DNA from: JALORV01 sp963775635
GTDB taxonomy: Bacteria; Pseudomonadota; Gammaproteobacteria; Burkholderiales; Burkholderiaceae_F
NCBI GenBank assembly: GCA_963775635.1
Contig: CAVZJO010000007.1
Location: forward strand, 124,001-188,000
Direction of reading: 5' to 3'
DNA length: 64,000 bases
Each line of letters starts with the position of its first letter. Position 1 is the first letter of the stretch. Of this stretch, positions 8,136 through 16,876 are shown piece after piece. Below the pieces are notes generated by a model. The model saw only the letters and a list, made by a program, of their open reading frames with translations. It searched no databases and was not told the DNA's origin. The position numbers and the translations under genes were made by a program.

Positions 8136-10940
8136 CTAGGTGACGCTCTGGCCGCCGGTGCGGGTTTCCACCTGAACCAGCGGACGCTCGTCTGGCGGCG
8201 GCAGCACTGGACGCTCCCGCGACGCCCGCGCAGGACGCTCTTCGGCGGCCATGCGTGCCTGCGTGCGAGCGAACTTGTCGGGCTCGGTCTGCACCAAGGT
8301 CAGTCCGGCATCCTGCAGCAGTGTTTCCAAGGTGGCCACCGGCATGGGAGCGGGTGCGGCGACCGGTAGCGAAAAGCTCGGCTCGGACGCCTTCGTAGCC
8401 GGTACGGCAGCCGGCGAGACGACAGCAGGAGCGAGCGCACTGCCATTGCCGTCCGAAACGACCGGCAACTCGGGTGACCTCGATACCTCCATCTCTGCAG
8501 CTGGTGGCGCGGCGAACACGGTTTCGGGTTCGCCGTGCTCGGCCGGCTCGACGCTTTCCTCGGCCTCACCGCCGTCCGCCGTGTCAACCCCAGGTGTTCC
8601 CGCGACTTCACCGCGGCCACCACGGCCACGCCGCCTGCGGCGCCGCTTGCCGCGTTTGTCTTCCGAGTGCGCATCGGCTGTTCCCGCGTCGGCGCTGACA
8701 AGCGAGGCACTTGCCGGAGGGGCCGCCTCGACAACCGCCGTCTCCACCGGGACGAGCGCCACATCGACCGACTCGTCAACGCGCACGGGTTTCTCCTTGC
8801 GCTCGCCGCGTCGCTCCTGTCCCTTGCGACCGTCGCGCTCGGGCGTTGCCCTGGGTGACACACCATCCGCGGCGGGGCGCGCTGTACGCTCGTCGGGACG
8901 ACGCTCTTCGCGCCGGTCTCCGCGCCGGGCGTCCTTGCGCTCGCCGCGTTCGGGGCGCCTCTCCTCCCGTTGTCCCTCCCGGCCGCCGTCTCGGCGTCCG
9001 TCACGACGCCCGTCGCCCCGCGGGCGTCGCCGCTCGCCGCGGCCTTCGACCTCGCGTAGCGGCTTGGCTGCCGCAGGTGCTTGCGCGGGGGCGGGCGGTG
9101 ATGCGGCGGGTTCCTGCTCGCCGGTAAAGAACGCAACGATCCGGTTCCACCAGCCACCGCGCGGCGCGGTCATGACGACGGGTTCTACAACTGGCGCTGG
9201 CTGAGCCGCGATCGGAGCTGGTGTCTCGGGCACGATACCCTTGACCACCGCCTCCTGCCGGGCGCGGCCGCGCTCTTCTTCGCCTTTGCCGCGTGTGTAT
9301 GGAGTATCGGTGCTGGGCGCCAGTTCGGCCGCTCGCTCGAAGCTGGCCTTGACGTCCTCGAGCCGTGCATCGTCGTGACGCAGGCGCTCGACGTGGTAGT
9401 GCGGAGTCTCGAGGAACTTGTTGGGGATCAACACCACCGACACGCGCAGTCGCGCCTCGAGCTTGGCGATGTCGCCGCGCTTCTCGTTGAGCAGGAACGT
9501 GGCCACCTCGACCGGCACCTGCGCATGAACGGCCGCGGTGCTTTCCTTCATCGCCTCCTCCTGCAGGATGCGCAGGATGTGCAATGCAGAGCTCTCGGTG
9601 TCGCGGATCACACCGACCCCGTTGCAGCGCGGGCAGGTAACGTGGCTGCCCTCGCTCAGCGCCGGTCGCAGCCGCTGGCGCGACAGTTCCATCAGCCCGA
9701 AGCGCGATATCTTGCCCATCTGCACGCGAGCGCGGTCGTAGTGCAGCGCGTCCTTCAGGCGGTTCTCGACCGCCTTCTGGTTCTTCGACTCTTCCATGTC
9801 GATGAAGTCGATGACGATCAGCCCGCCGAGGTCGCGCAGCCGCAACTGGCGCGCGACTTCATCGGCCGCCTCGAGGTTGGTGCGGGTCGCGGTCTCCTCG
9901 ATGTCGGAGCCTTTGGTGGCGCGCGCCGAGTTGACGTCGACCGCCACCAGCGCCTCGGTGTGGTCAACGACGATCGATCCGCCGGACGGCAGCGGCACCT
10001 GCCGCGAATAGGCCGTCTCGATCTGGTGCTCGATCTGGAAGCGCGAGAACAGCGGAACGTCGTCGCGATAACGCTTGACGCGCTGGACGTTGTCCGGCAT
10101 CACGTGCGCCATGAACTGGCGCGCCTGCTCGTAGATGTCGTCGGTGTCGACCAGGATCTCGCCGATCTCCGGATGAAAGTAGTCGCGGATGGCGCGGATG
10201 ACGAGGTTCGACTCCTCGACGATCAGGAACGGCGCGGGGTTGGCACGCTTGAGCCGCTGTCCGTCAGCGCCGGTCGCGCCGTCGACATAGGTCGTCTTCT
10301 TCTTGCCCGGGTTTTCCGGGTCGTCGACCGTCAATTCGTACTGCGGCTTGGCGGCGCCCTCGATCGCATGCCAGAGTTTCAGCAGGTAATTGAGGTCCCA
10401 CTGAAGTTCGTCGGCGTTGCGACCGATGCCCGCGGTGCGAGCGATGATCGACATGCCGGTCGGCAGCTCGAGCCTGTCCATCGTGTCGCGCAGTTCCTGA
10501 CGATCCTCGCCTTCGATCCGGCGCGACACTCCACCGCCGCGCGGATTGTTTGGCATCAAGACAAGGTAGCGCCCGGCCAGCGAAATGAAGGTCGTCAGCG
10601 CGGCCCCTTTGTTGCCGCGCTCCTCCTTTTCGACCTGCACGAGCAGTTCCTGTCCCTCGCGCAGCGCGTCCTTGATGCCGGCGCTGCGAACGTCAACGCC
10701 CTCGCGGAAGTAGGTTCTGGAGACTTCCTTGAACGGCAGGAAACCGTGGCGTTCCTCACCGTAGTCGACGAAGCACGCCTCCAGGCTGGGCTCGACCCGG
10801 GTGATGACACCCTTGTAGATGTTCGACTTGCGCTGTTCGCGACCGGCGGTTTCGATGTCGATGTCGATCAGCTTCTGGCCGTCGACGATGCCCACCCGCA
10901 GTTCTTCTGCGTGCGTGGCATTGAAAAGCATGCGTTTCAT
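8136..10940 (-). CDS. rne: Ribonuclease E
   Basis: This 934-residue endoribonuclease is the scaffold of the RNA degradosome and processes rRNA, tRNA and mRNA. The N-terminal half holds the S1 domain (about residues 35-120), the 5' sensor region, the DNase-like catalytic site (VDVNSARATKG and VIDFIDME) and the zinc link CPRCNGVG. The C-terminal 350 residues are disordered, rich in Arg, Glu, Pro and Ala, with RRGRGGRGE-like RNA-binding tracts. I placed the start at ATG 10940 (MKRMLFNATH, matching the conserved MKRML start) with AGGAG five bases upstream; a GTG two codons earlier is also open. Divergent from rluC across a long leader. Confidence 0.96.
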   Translation of the reverse strand: MKRMLFNATHAEELRVGIVDGQKLIDIDIETAGREQRKSNIYKGVITRVEPSLEACFVDYGEERHGFLPFKEVSRTYFREGVDVRSAGIKDALREGQELLVQVEKEERGNKGAALTTFISLAGRYLVLMPNNPRGGGVSRRIEGEDRQELRDTMDRLELPTGMSIIARTAGIGRNADELQWDLNYLLKLWHAIEGAAKPQYELTVDDPENPGKKKTTYVDGATGADGQRLKRANPAPFLIVEESNLVIRAIRDYFHPEIGEILVDTDDIYEQARQFMAHVMPDNVQRVKRYRDDVPLFSRFQIEHQIETAYSRQVPLPSGGSIVVDHTEALVAVDVNSARATKGSDIEETATRTNLEAADEVARQLRLRDLGGLIVIDFIDMEESKNQKAVENRLKDALHYDRARVQMGKISRFGLMELSRQRLRPALSEGSHVTCPRCNGVGVIRDTESSALHILRILQEEAMKESTAAVHAQVPVEVATFLLNEKRGDIAKLEARLRVSVVLIPNKFLETPHYHVERLRHDDARLEDVKASFERAAELAPSTDTPYTRGKGEEERGRARQEAVVKGIVPETPAPIAAQPAPVVEPVVMTAPRGGWWNRIVAFFTGEQEPAASPPAPAQAPAAAKPLREVEGRGERRRPRGDGRRDGRRDGGREGQREERRPERGERKDARRGDRREERRPDERTARPAADGVSPRATPERDGRKGQERRGERKEKPVRVDESVDVALVPVETAVVEAAPPASASLVSADAGTADAHSEDKRGKRRRRRRGRGGRGEVAGTPGVDTADGGEAEESVEPAEHGEPETVFAAPPAAEMEVSRSPELPVVSDGNGSALAPAVVSPAAVPATKASEPSFSLPVAAPAPMPVATLETLLQDAGLTLVQTEPDKFARTQARMAAEERPARASRERPVLPPPDERPLVQVETRTGGQSVT

Positions 10941-11554
10941 CAGCACTCCTGGCGCCTTCTAAGGGCGCTTCAAGTTGCCGAAACGATCAGACGGGGCAGG
11001 GAGGCGAGGCTCAGCCAGCCCGGTCGGCAGGACGCCGCTCGGGCCGTGCCGCGGTCAGCGGCCGTTCGGACTCCAAGGCTGACGCGCGTGCAGCCCTGCC
11101 GTCGCTGGGCGACGGGCAGGACACAGGTTGCGACTTGGCTGCCATGGAGGTTGGGTATCCGGACGTTGGTCTCGTTGTTCGTGGCAGGCGCCACGTTCTC
11201 GGTCCACTCTGTTCGTTTCGGCGGGACACGCACGACGCGCGTCCACGCAGGGGCGGAGATTTCCGCCGCAGCCGCCTCGCGGCGGCTTCACTGCGAATTC
11301 ACGAGGCTACGGGCCTCAAAATGCCCGCGCGACCATCGGTCGTCCGGGCGCCACGGCGTCGAACCGGCTCGGCCGCGGCGCGGTGCGCCAACGGCGAGGG
11401 CCTACAATTCTTCGCCTGCGAGGTGTTACGGTCGGCGGGCCACCATCTGGCCTCGCGCTCCCGGGCGCGCCACATTGGCGCCCTCCGGAGCCGGTCGGGC
11501 CCCGGTGGTCCTCCGGTGAACCCGAAAAACCTCGACGTGCCAAGTATATGCAAG
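10941..11554. promoter_or_regulatory. rne-rluC divergent leader with stem-loops
   Basis: This 614-nt non-coding span separates the divergent rne and rluC genes. Two clear stem-loops are visible. The one at 11095-11120 is an 11-bp stem (CCTGCC+GTCGC paired with GCGAC+GGCAGG, one bulged G, loop TGG). The one at 11270-11287 is AGCCGCC-TCGC-GGCGGCT. Both would fall in a long rne 5' untranslated region. In Escherichia coli a 361-nt rne leader with hairpins mediates autoregulation by RNase E; a similar role here is inference from position and structure, not from sequence identity. I saw no convincing promoter hexamers. Confidence 0.5.
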
Positions 11555-12583
11555 ATGGACGCGCCCCGTAAAACTGGAAAGCGGCTTCCGGCGGGTGAAT
11601 TGCCGGCGCCCGACCCGGTCGCACGGGTTGCGGCCGATCGGGTCAGTCACCTGCGGGTCGGCACCGAACACGCCGGTCAGCGTCTCGACAATTTCCTGCT
11701 GCGGCTGGCGAAAGGCGTGCCGAAGAGCCACGTCTACCGCATCGTGCGCAGCGGAGAAGTTCGGGTCAACCGCTCCCGCGCGACCGCGGATTACCGGATC
11801 CAGGCGGGCGACGACATCCGCGTGCCACCGCTGCGTACTGCCCGACCGGACGAGGCCCCAACGCTGGCCATCGCCCCGCCGGTGATGCCGGCCGTCCTTT
11901 ACGAGGATGAAGACCTCATCGTCGTTGACAAACCGTCCGGGCTCGCGGTCCACGGCGGCAGCGGGGTCGCTCACGGCATCATCGAGCGCGTGCGAGCCGC
12001 CCGGCCGTCGCTGCCCTTCATGGAACTGGCCCATCGGCTCGACCGCGAAACCTCGGGCGTGCTGCTGCTCGCCAAGTCTCGAAGTGCGCTGCTGTCGCTG
12101 CACGGGCAGTTGCGCGAAGGTCTAATCGACAAGCGATACTGGGTGCTGGTGGCGGGGGACTGGGTCAACGATCGCCAGCACGTGCGGCTGCCACTGACAA
12201 AGTTCGTCAATCGCACCGGAGAGCGCCGGGTCGCGGTCGACGCCGAAGGGATGGCGTCGCACACGATCTTCAGCCTCAAGCAGCGCTACGGAGATTTTTC
12301 GCTGCTGGAAGCGGAGCTCAAGACGGGCCGCACCCACCAGATCCGCGTGCACCTCGCGCATATGGGCTTTCCGGTCGCGGGCGACGATAAATATGGCGAC
12401 TTTGACCTCAATCGGAAACTGGCGCGCGGCGAGTTTGGCCCGCGCTTCGCGCGAATGTTCCTGCACGCCGCGTCGACACGGTTCGAACACCCGGCCAGCG
12501 GCGAAACGCTGGCGCTGATCTCGCCGCTGCCGCCCGAATGTGCGGCCTTGCTGAAGGCGCTGGAAGCTCCACGTGCGAAATAA
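11555..12583 (+). CDS. rluC: Ribosomal large subunit pseudouridine synthase C
   Basis: This 342-residue RluA-family enzyme makes pseudouridines in 23S rRNA. An S4 RNA-binding domain spans about residues 35-95 (GQRLDNFLLRLAKGVPKSHVYR). The catalytic Asp is in ELAHRLDRETSGVLLL, and GRTHQIRVHLAHMGFPVAGDDKYG is the conserved C-terminal motif. The frame is open 140 codons further upstream, but that part is low-complexity and unlike any RluC. I therefore chose the ATG at 11555, which gives the family length. It overlaps the following HAD gene by 11 nt, and rne/rluC divergence is standard in this class. Confidence 0.93.
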   Translation: MDAPRKTGKRLPAGELPAPDPVARVAADRVSHLRVGTEHAGQRLDNFLLRLAKGVPKSHVYRIVRSGEVRVNRSRATADYRIQAGDDIRVPPLRTARPDEAPTLAIAPPVMPAVLYEDEDLIVVDKPSGLAVHGGSGVAHGIIERVRAARPSLPFMELAHRLDRETSGVLLLAKSRSALLSLHGQLREGLIDKRYWVLVAGDWVNDRQHVRLPLTKFVNRTGERRVAVDAEGMASHTIFSLKQRYGDFSLLEAELKTGRTHQIRVHLAHMGFPVAGDDKYGDFDLNRKLARGEFGPRFARMFLHAASTRFEHPASGETLALISPLPPECAALLKALEAPRAK

Positions 12584-13226
12584 ATTCGACCTCGTCGTCT
12601 TCGACTGGGACGGAACGGTGGTCGATTCGACCGCCATGATCGCGCGCTGCATTCAGAAAGCAGCAGCCGATATGGGGCTGGCCGTGCCCTCGCTCGAGCA
12701 GGCGAGTCACGTTATCGGACTCGGATTGCGAGACGCGCTATCGGGCGCGGTTCCCGATCTGCCGGACGACCACATCGAGCATTTCACCGATCGTTATCGG
12801 CACCACTATTTCGCGGTCGAATCGGATATCGTAGTGTTCGCCGGTGTACGCGAGCTGCTGGTCGAATTGACGGAGGGCGGCGCGCGCCTGGCGGTGGCGA
12901 CCGGCAAGAGCCGGCAGGGGCTCGATCGCGCGCTCGACGCGACTGGGCTGCGCATGTTCTTCGACTCGTCCCGCTGCGCTGACGAGACTCATCCAAAGCC
13001 GAATCCGGCCATGCTGCTCGAGCTGGTCGCGGAACTATCGATCTCCGTGCAACGCACCGTGATGATCGGCGACACGACGCACGACCTGGCCATGGCCGTC
13101 GCGGCTCGCACCCAGGCGATCGGCGTGACATACGGCGCGCATCCGCGCGACCAACTGGCCGTCCATGCGCCGCTGGCGCTGGTCGACTCCTTCGTGGGCC
13201 TGCGACCTTGGCTGATCAACGACTGA
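12573..13226 (+). CDS. HAD-IA family hydrolase (Gph-like phosphatase)
   Basis: This 217-residue HAD-superfamily phosphatase resembles phosphoglycolate phosphatase. Motif I is VFDWDGTVVDS (nucleophile Asp), motif II VATGKS, motif III Lys in THPKPNPAML, and motif IV MIGDTTHDLAMA. A helical cap lies at about residues 20-85. The GTG start at 12573 overlaps rluC by 11 nt. This gene regularly follows rluC in Burkholderiales; its substrate there is not settled, so a specific gene symbol is not given. Confidence 0.9.
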   Translation: MRNKFDLVVFDWDGTVVDSTAMIARCIQKAAADMGLAVPSLEQASHVIGLGLRDALSGAVPDLPDDHIEHFTDRYRHHYFAVESDIVVFAGVRELLVELTEGGARLAVATGKSRQGLDRALDATGLRMFFDSSRCADETHPKPNPAMLLELVAELSISVQRTVMIGDTTHDLAMAVAARTQAIGVTYGAHPRDQLAVHAPLALVDSFVGLRPWLIND

Positions 13227-13591
13227 TCCCGGTGTGCGCATCGCCCGCCCTGCAAAATGGCGGGCACGGTGTGCGCTTCGAGGTGATGTTCCGCAGCGAA
13301 CGCGTGCCGGCCTTTGTCGTGCGGCACCAGGATGTGGTAGTCGGATACCTGAACCGCTGCGCGCACGTTTCGATGGAACTCGACTGGCAACCCGGCGACT
13401 TCTTCGAACCCGACGCCGAGTTCCTGATTTGCTCGACGCACGGCGCACTGTATGACCCAGCGACTGGTTCATGTCGCGGCGGCGCGTGCCTCGGACACGG
13501 CGGCTTGCGAGCGTTGTCGATCGTTGAACGCGACGGATCGGTCTACTGGATGCCCGATACGCAGGCGAGGCCGCTGCCGACCGGCGGCTAG
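13208..13591 (+). CDS. Rieske [2Fe-2S] domain protein
   Basis: This small ferredoxin-like protein (127 residues from the TTG at 13208, or about 119 from the GTG at 13232) carries one Rieske cluster. The ligands are CAH (CxH) and CSTH (CxxH), 35 residues apart, followed by GALYDPATG. It overlaps the HAD gene if TTG is used. A small Rieske protein follows rluC and the HAD gene in many Burkholderiales; its electron partner is unknown. In those genomes an S49 peptidase gene (sppA) often comes next, but here the gene ends convergent with an RsmI-like methylase and no sppA is present. Confidence 0.88.
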   Translation: MADQRLIPVCASPALQNGGHGVRFEVMFRSERVPAFVVRHQDVVVGYLNRCAHVSMELDWQPGDFFEPDAEFLICSTHGALYDPATGSCRGGACLGHGGLRALSIVERDGSVYWMPDTQARPLPTGG

Positions 13592-14295
13592 GCAAGCAGC
13601 AGGAAGACTGCGGGTTGGCGTTCCACCGGGGGACGCGCCACCGAATGCCGCCAGTCGACAACGCGATGAGTCTGCACGTACTCGGCTGGTCCAGTCAGAT
13701 CGATCGCGACACACAACCGCGTCTGCGGTGCGCACACGGCGACGATCGCATCGAACAGCGCGCTGCTGCGGTATGGAGTCTCGATAAAGAACTGGGTTTC
13801 GCCAGCCCGAGACGCCCGCTCGAGGCTCGCCAGTCGTTCAGCCCGTTCGGCGGCCCCGATCGGCAGGTAGCCGTGAAACCGGAAGCGCTGCCCCTCCAGG
13901 CCCGCGGCCATCAGCGCCAACAGCAGCGACGACGGACCGACCAGCGGCCGCACGCGAAGCCCGCGCGCATGCGCCGCGGCGACCAGGCCTGCGCCGGGGT
14001 CGGCGACTGCCGGACATCCGGCCTCTGAAACCAGTGCGGCATCGCGTCCTGCCACAACCGGTTGCAGCCAGTCGGCGACGGCTCCGGCCGCAGGCCGGTG
14101 CCCGATTTCGACGATGGTCAGTTCGCGCAGCGGACGCGGATGATCGATCGTCTTCAAATAGGCACGCGTCGACTTCGCGTTCTCGGCGAGGAAGTAATCC
14201 ACCCGGCGCGCAATGTCCATCACCTCGACCGGCAGCACGGCGTCGACGGACGAGTCCGCGATCGGGCACGGCAGCAGGTAGAGCGTCCCCGCCAC
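13588..14295 (-). CDS. SAM-dependent methyltransferase, RsmI/tetrapyrrole methylase family
   Basis: This 235-residue protein has the tetrapyrrole-methylase fold. RsmI in the same family 2'-O-methylates C1402 of 16S rRNA. Visible family features are GTLYLLPCPIAD at the N terminus, FLAENAKSTRAYLK, ALVSEAGCPAVADPG and VGPSSLLLALMAAG, and the FIETPYRSSALFDAI block. It is shorter than canonical RsmI (about 280 residues) and lacks the C-terminal extension, so it is probably the paralogue found beside maf in betaproteobacteria rather than RsmI itself. It ends 3 nt inside the Rieske gene and starts 4 nt after the maf stop, so it is cotranscribed with maf. Confidence 0.85.
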   Translation of the reverse strand: MAGTLYLLPCPIADSSVDAVLPVEVMDIARRVDYFLAENAKSTRAYLKTIDHPRPLRELTIVEIGHRPAAGAVADWLQPVVAGRDAALVSEAGCPAVADPGAGLVAAAHARGLRVRPLVGPSSLLLALMAAGLEGQRFRFHGYLPIGAAERAERLASLERASRAGETQFFIETPYRSSALFDAIVAVCAPQTRLCVAIDLTGPAEYVQTHRVVDWRHSVARPPVERQPAVFLLLA

Positions 14296-14298
14296 GGC

Positions 14299-14892
14299 TC
14301 AGCGCACCGGCAGCACGGCCACGCCCGCCTTGGCGAGCATCGATGTCAGCCGTATTAGCGGCAGGCCCACGAGCGCCGTTGGGTCGGTCGACTCGACGGC
14401 GTCGACCAGCGCGATGCCGAGCGATTCGATCTTCGCGGCGCCCGCACAGTCGTAAGGCTCGTCGGTCCGCAGATAGCTGTCGAGCGCAGCCGCCGGCAGC
14501 GAGCGCATGTGCACTGTGGTAGGCACGCAGTCGAGTTGAAGTGCCTCTCGCGACGGACCGGCGACAGCGAGCGCGGTGTGGAAGACAACCGCTTTGCCCT
14601 GCATCCGTTCCAGTTGCTCGAGCGCATCTGCGTGCGAAAGAGGTTTGCCGAGCGCAGCGCCGTCGAGTTCCGCCACCTGGTCCGAACCGATCACCAGGGC
14701 ATCCGGACAGTGCGTGTAGACGTCCCGTGCCTTGGCTGCGGCCAGCCGCAGCGCAAGCTCGCGCGGCGCTTCGCCGGCCCGCGGCGACTCGTCGACCTGC
14801 GGCGCGATCACTTCGAATGGCAACTGCAGACGCTCCAGCAATTCACGTCGATAGCGCGATGTCGAGGCGAGTACGATGCGAGGCAGATTCAT
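14299..14892 (-). CDS. Maf-family nucleotide pyrophosphatase (YceF type)
   Basis: This 197-residue protein belongs to the Maf family, house-cleaning enzymes that hydrolyse modified or canonical nucleoside triphosphates. The N-terminal ASTSRYRRELL and PQVDESPRAGE motifs and VIGSDQVAEL are diagnostic. The DESP form and the neighbouring yceD-rpmF genes point to the YceF subgroup (7-methyl-GTP pyrophosphatase in Escherichia coli). I chose the ATG at 14892 because the protein then starts with the conserved MNLPRIVLAST; 52 upstream codons are open but unrelated. Divergent from yceD with only 37 nt between the starts. Confidence 0.92.
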   Translation of the reverse strand: MNLPRIVLASTSRYRRELLERLQLPFEVIAPQVDESPRAGEAPRELALRLAAAKARDVYTHCPDALVIGSDQVAELDGAALGKPLSHADALEQLERMQGKAVVFHTALAVAGPSREALQLDCVPTTVHMRSLPAAALDSYLRTDEPYDCAGAAKIESLGIALVDAVESTDPTALVGLPLIRLTSMLAKAGVAVLPVR

Positions 14893-14929
14893 GGCGCGCG
14901 CAGTGTAGCGGCGCATCGAACGATTGATC

Positions 14930-15460
14930 ATGGCTGCCCGCGAAGCCTCTGTAATCGACGCCTTTGCTCTGGCTTCCGAACGCGGAGCGATATACGGCGA
15001 GTTGCCGCTATCCGACCTGCCGCGGCTGGCAGCCATGCTGCTCGACACAGCCGGCGTGCTGACCTATGCGATCCAGGGGCAGATCGACGATCGGGGTCAT
15101 CCCGGAGCGACGATGCACCTGCAGGCTGACCTCGTGCTGTGCTGCCAGCGCTGCAATTCGCCGGTGACCTTCCGCCTCGACCGCACGGCGATGTTCCGCT
15201 TCGCGAATAGCGACGATGAACTGGCGTCGCGTCCGGTCGAAGACGACGAGTTCGAAGATATCGTCGCCTCGCGTCACCTGGGGGTCGCACCCTGGGTGGA
15301 GGACGAGGCGATCCTTTCCTTGCCGGTTGTGCCTCGTCATGCGTCGTGCCAGCCGCCGACATCGCCGAGGGCGTCGCCGGAAACGAAGTCCTCGGGGGAA
15401 CTGAATCCGCATCCTTTCGCGGTGCTCGCGGGGCTCAAGCCCAGTCGTCGCGTCAACTGA
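14930..15460 (+). CDS. yceD: YceD family (DUF177) protein
   Basis: This 176-residue protein belongs to the DUF177/YceD family, implicated in accumulation of 23S rRNA. The CCQRCNSPV motif near residue 75 carries the paired cysteines typical of the family, and an acidic stretch (EDDEFEDIV) follows. It sits immediately before rpmF, its near-universal neighbour. The ATG at 14930 is preferred over a TTG two codons earlier. The C-terminal part is Ser/Pro rich before a GLKPSRRVN end. Confidence 0.9.
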   Translation: MAAREASVIDAFALASERGAIYGELPLSDLPRLAAMLLDTAGVLTYAIQGQIDDRGHPGATMHLQADLVLCCQRCNSPVTFRLDRTAMFRFANSDDELASRPVEDDEFEDIVASRHLGVAPWVEDEAILSLPVVPRHASCQPPTSPRASPETKSSGELNPHPFAVLAGLKPSRRVN

Positions 15461-15467
15461 GGCGGGG

Positions 15468-15495
15468 TTCCGTTCGAGTGTGTGGTCGGGTACAA
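15468..15495 (+). promoter_or_regulatory. Candidate sigma-70 promoter for rpmF
   Basis: A TACAAT -10 element at 15490-15495 or 15491-15496 lies 17 bp after a weak TTCCGT -35 (15468-15473), about 30 nt before the rpmF start. It would drive rpmF and the plsX-fab genes. The -35 is poor, so this is a tentative call from spacing and the good -10. Confidence 0.4.
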
Positions 15496-15524
15496 TTTTC
15501 TGTTTTCTTTCCGTAGGGTTAGCC

Positions 15525-15707
15525 ATGGCCGTCCAACAGAACAAGAAGTCGGCGTCTAAGCGCGGGAGCCATCGCGCGCACGACTTTCTGACGAATCCGC
15601 CGACGGCCATCGAGCCGACAACTGGTGAAGTTCATCGGCGTCATCACATCAGTCCGAGCGGCGTGTATCGCGGCAAGAAGGTACTGCCGACCAAGAACGA
15701 CGAGTAA
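15525..15707 (+). CDS. rpmF: 50S ribosomal protein L32
   Basis: This 60-residue basic protein is ribosomal protein L32. It starts MAVQQNKKSASKRGSHRAHD, which is the conserved N terminus of bacterial L32. The C-terminal half contains HRRHHISPSGVYRGKKVL. It lacks the zinc-binding cysteines found in some L32 proteins, which is normal for this class. The ATG at 15525 follows a TAGGG-containing leader. The rpmF-plsX-fab order is conserved across proteobacteria and links ribosome and lipid synthesis. Confidence 0.97.
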   Translation: MAVQQNKKSASKRGSHRAHDFLTNPPTAIEPTTGEVHRRHHISPSGVYRGKKVLPTKNDE

Positions 15708-15826
15708 GCTTCCTCGATCGCCATTTCGAGCGGTTCCGCCGTCGTGCGCGTGACTCCGCGCGTCGATCACAAGCTCCGGATTCCTCTGCCACCGCGCTCG
15801 ACGCGCGCGGTGAGCCTGCGTTCGCA

Positions 15827-16876
15827 GTGACAGTCCGCATCGCCATTGACTGCATGGGCGGGGACCACGGTGTTCCCGTCACCGTACCGGCTGCGCTGAA
15901 GTTTCTCGCCGGCGAGGCAGACGCTTCGCTGCTGCTGGTCGGCCGCGCTTCCGAAATTGAACGCGAACTGCGCGGCGCGAAGGCGCGCCTCGACGTTGTG
16001 CATGCCGACGAAGTCATCGAAATGCACGATCCGCCGGCGATCGCCCTGCGCAGCAAGCGCGACTCGTCGATGCGGGTCGCCGTCAATCTGGTCAAGGAGG
16101 GACGCGCTGATGTGGTCGTCAGCGCGGGCAACACCGGCGCGCTGATGGCGATCTCGCGCTTCGTCCTGAAGACGCTCGGCGGGATCGACCGGCCGGCAAT
16201 CGCCGGCGTGATACCCAATCAGCAGGGTCGGGCGACAACGATGCTCGACCTCGGTGCCAACGTCGACTGCGGGCCTGATCATCTGCTGCAGTTCGCCGTG
16301 CTGGGCGCGGCACTGGTCGCCGCCATCGAGGAGCGGGAACAGCCGACTGTCGGACTGCTTAACATCGGCGAGGAGCTGATCAAGGGCAACGATGTCGTCA
16401 AGCAGGCGAGCGAGCTGCTGCGCGCCAGCCCGCTGAACTTCTACGGCAACGTCGAGGGCAACGACATCTTCAAAGGAACGACCGACGTCGTCGTGTGCGA
16501 TGGCTTCGTCGGCAACGTCGCGCTCAAGTCGTCTGAGGGCTTGGCGCAGATGCTCGGCGGATTCGTTCGCGAGGAATTCACTCGCAGTCCGCTGTCAAGG
16601 CTGATGGCGGTTTCGGCCTACCCGGTGTTGAACCGTTTGCGCCGCCGGCTCGACCCGCGCCGCTATAACGGCGCGAGCCTGCTCGGACTACGCGGCCTAG
16701 TTCTCAAGAGCCACGGCTCGGCCGATGCGCTGGCATTCGAGGCAGCAATCAGGCGCGGCTTCGACGAGGCGCGTCACCGCGTGCTCGAGCGGACGATCGC
16801 CGCGATGGCGCCGCTCGAGGCGCAGTTCGAGGAGTTGCATCGCAACCGGCCGCAGGCGGCCGAGCAGGGAGCATGA
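15827..16876 (+). CDS. plsX: Phosphate acyltransferase PlsX
   Basis: This 349-residue peripheral membrane enzyme converts acyl-ACP to acyl-phosphate for phospholipid synthesis. It has the family N terminus IAIDCMGGDHG, VSAGNTGALMA near residue 105, and GNVEGNDIFKGTTDVVVCDGFVGN in the C-terminal half. It starts at GTG 15827. The stop overlaps fabH by 4 nt. The 119-nt gap after rpmF holds nothing I recognise. Confidence 0.96.
   Translation: MTVRIAIDCMGGDHGVPVTVPAALKFLAGEADASLLLVGRASEIERELRGAKARLDVVHADEVIEMHDPPAIALRSKRDSSMRVAVNLVKEGRADVVVSAGNTGALMAISRFVLKTLGGIDRPAIAGVIPNQQGRATTMLDLGANVDCGPDHLLQFAVLGAALVAAIEEREQPTVGLLNIGEELIKGNDVVKQASELLRASPLNFYGNVEGNDIFKGTTDVVVCDGFVGNVALKSSEGLAQMLGGFVREEFTRSPLSRLMAVSAYPVLNRLRRRLDPRRYNGASLLGLRGLVLKSHGSADALAFEAAIRRGFDEARHRVLERTIAAMAPLEAQFEELHRNRPQAAEQGA

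Noticed and set aside
9375..11519. Long open frame on the plus strand opposite rne
   Set aside because: It mirrors the high-GC codon pattern of rne, has no family features and no ribosome site; it is an antisense shadow.
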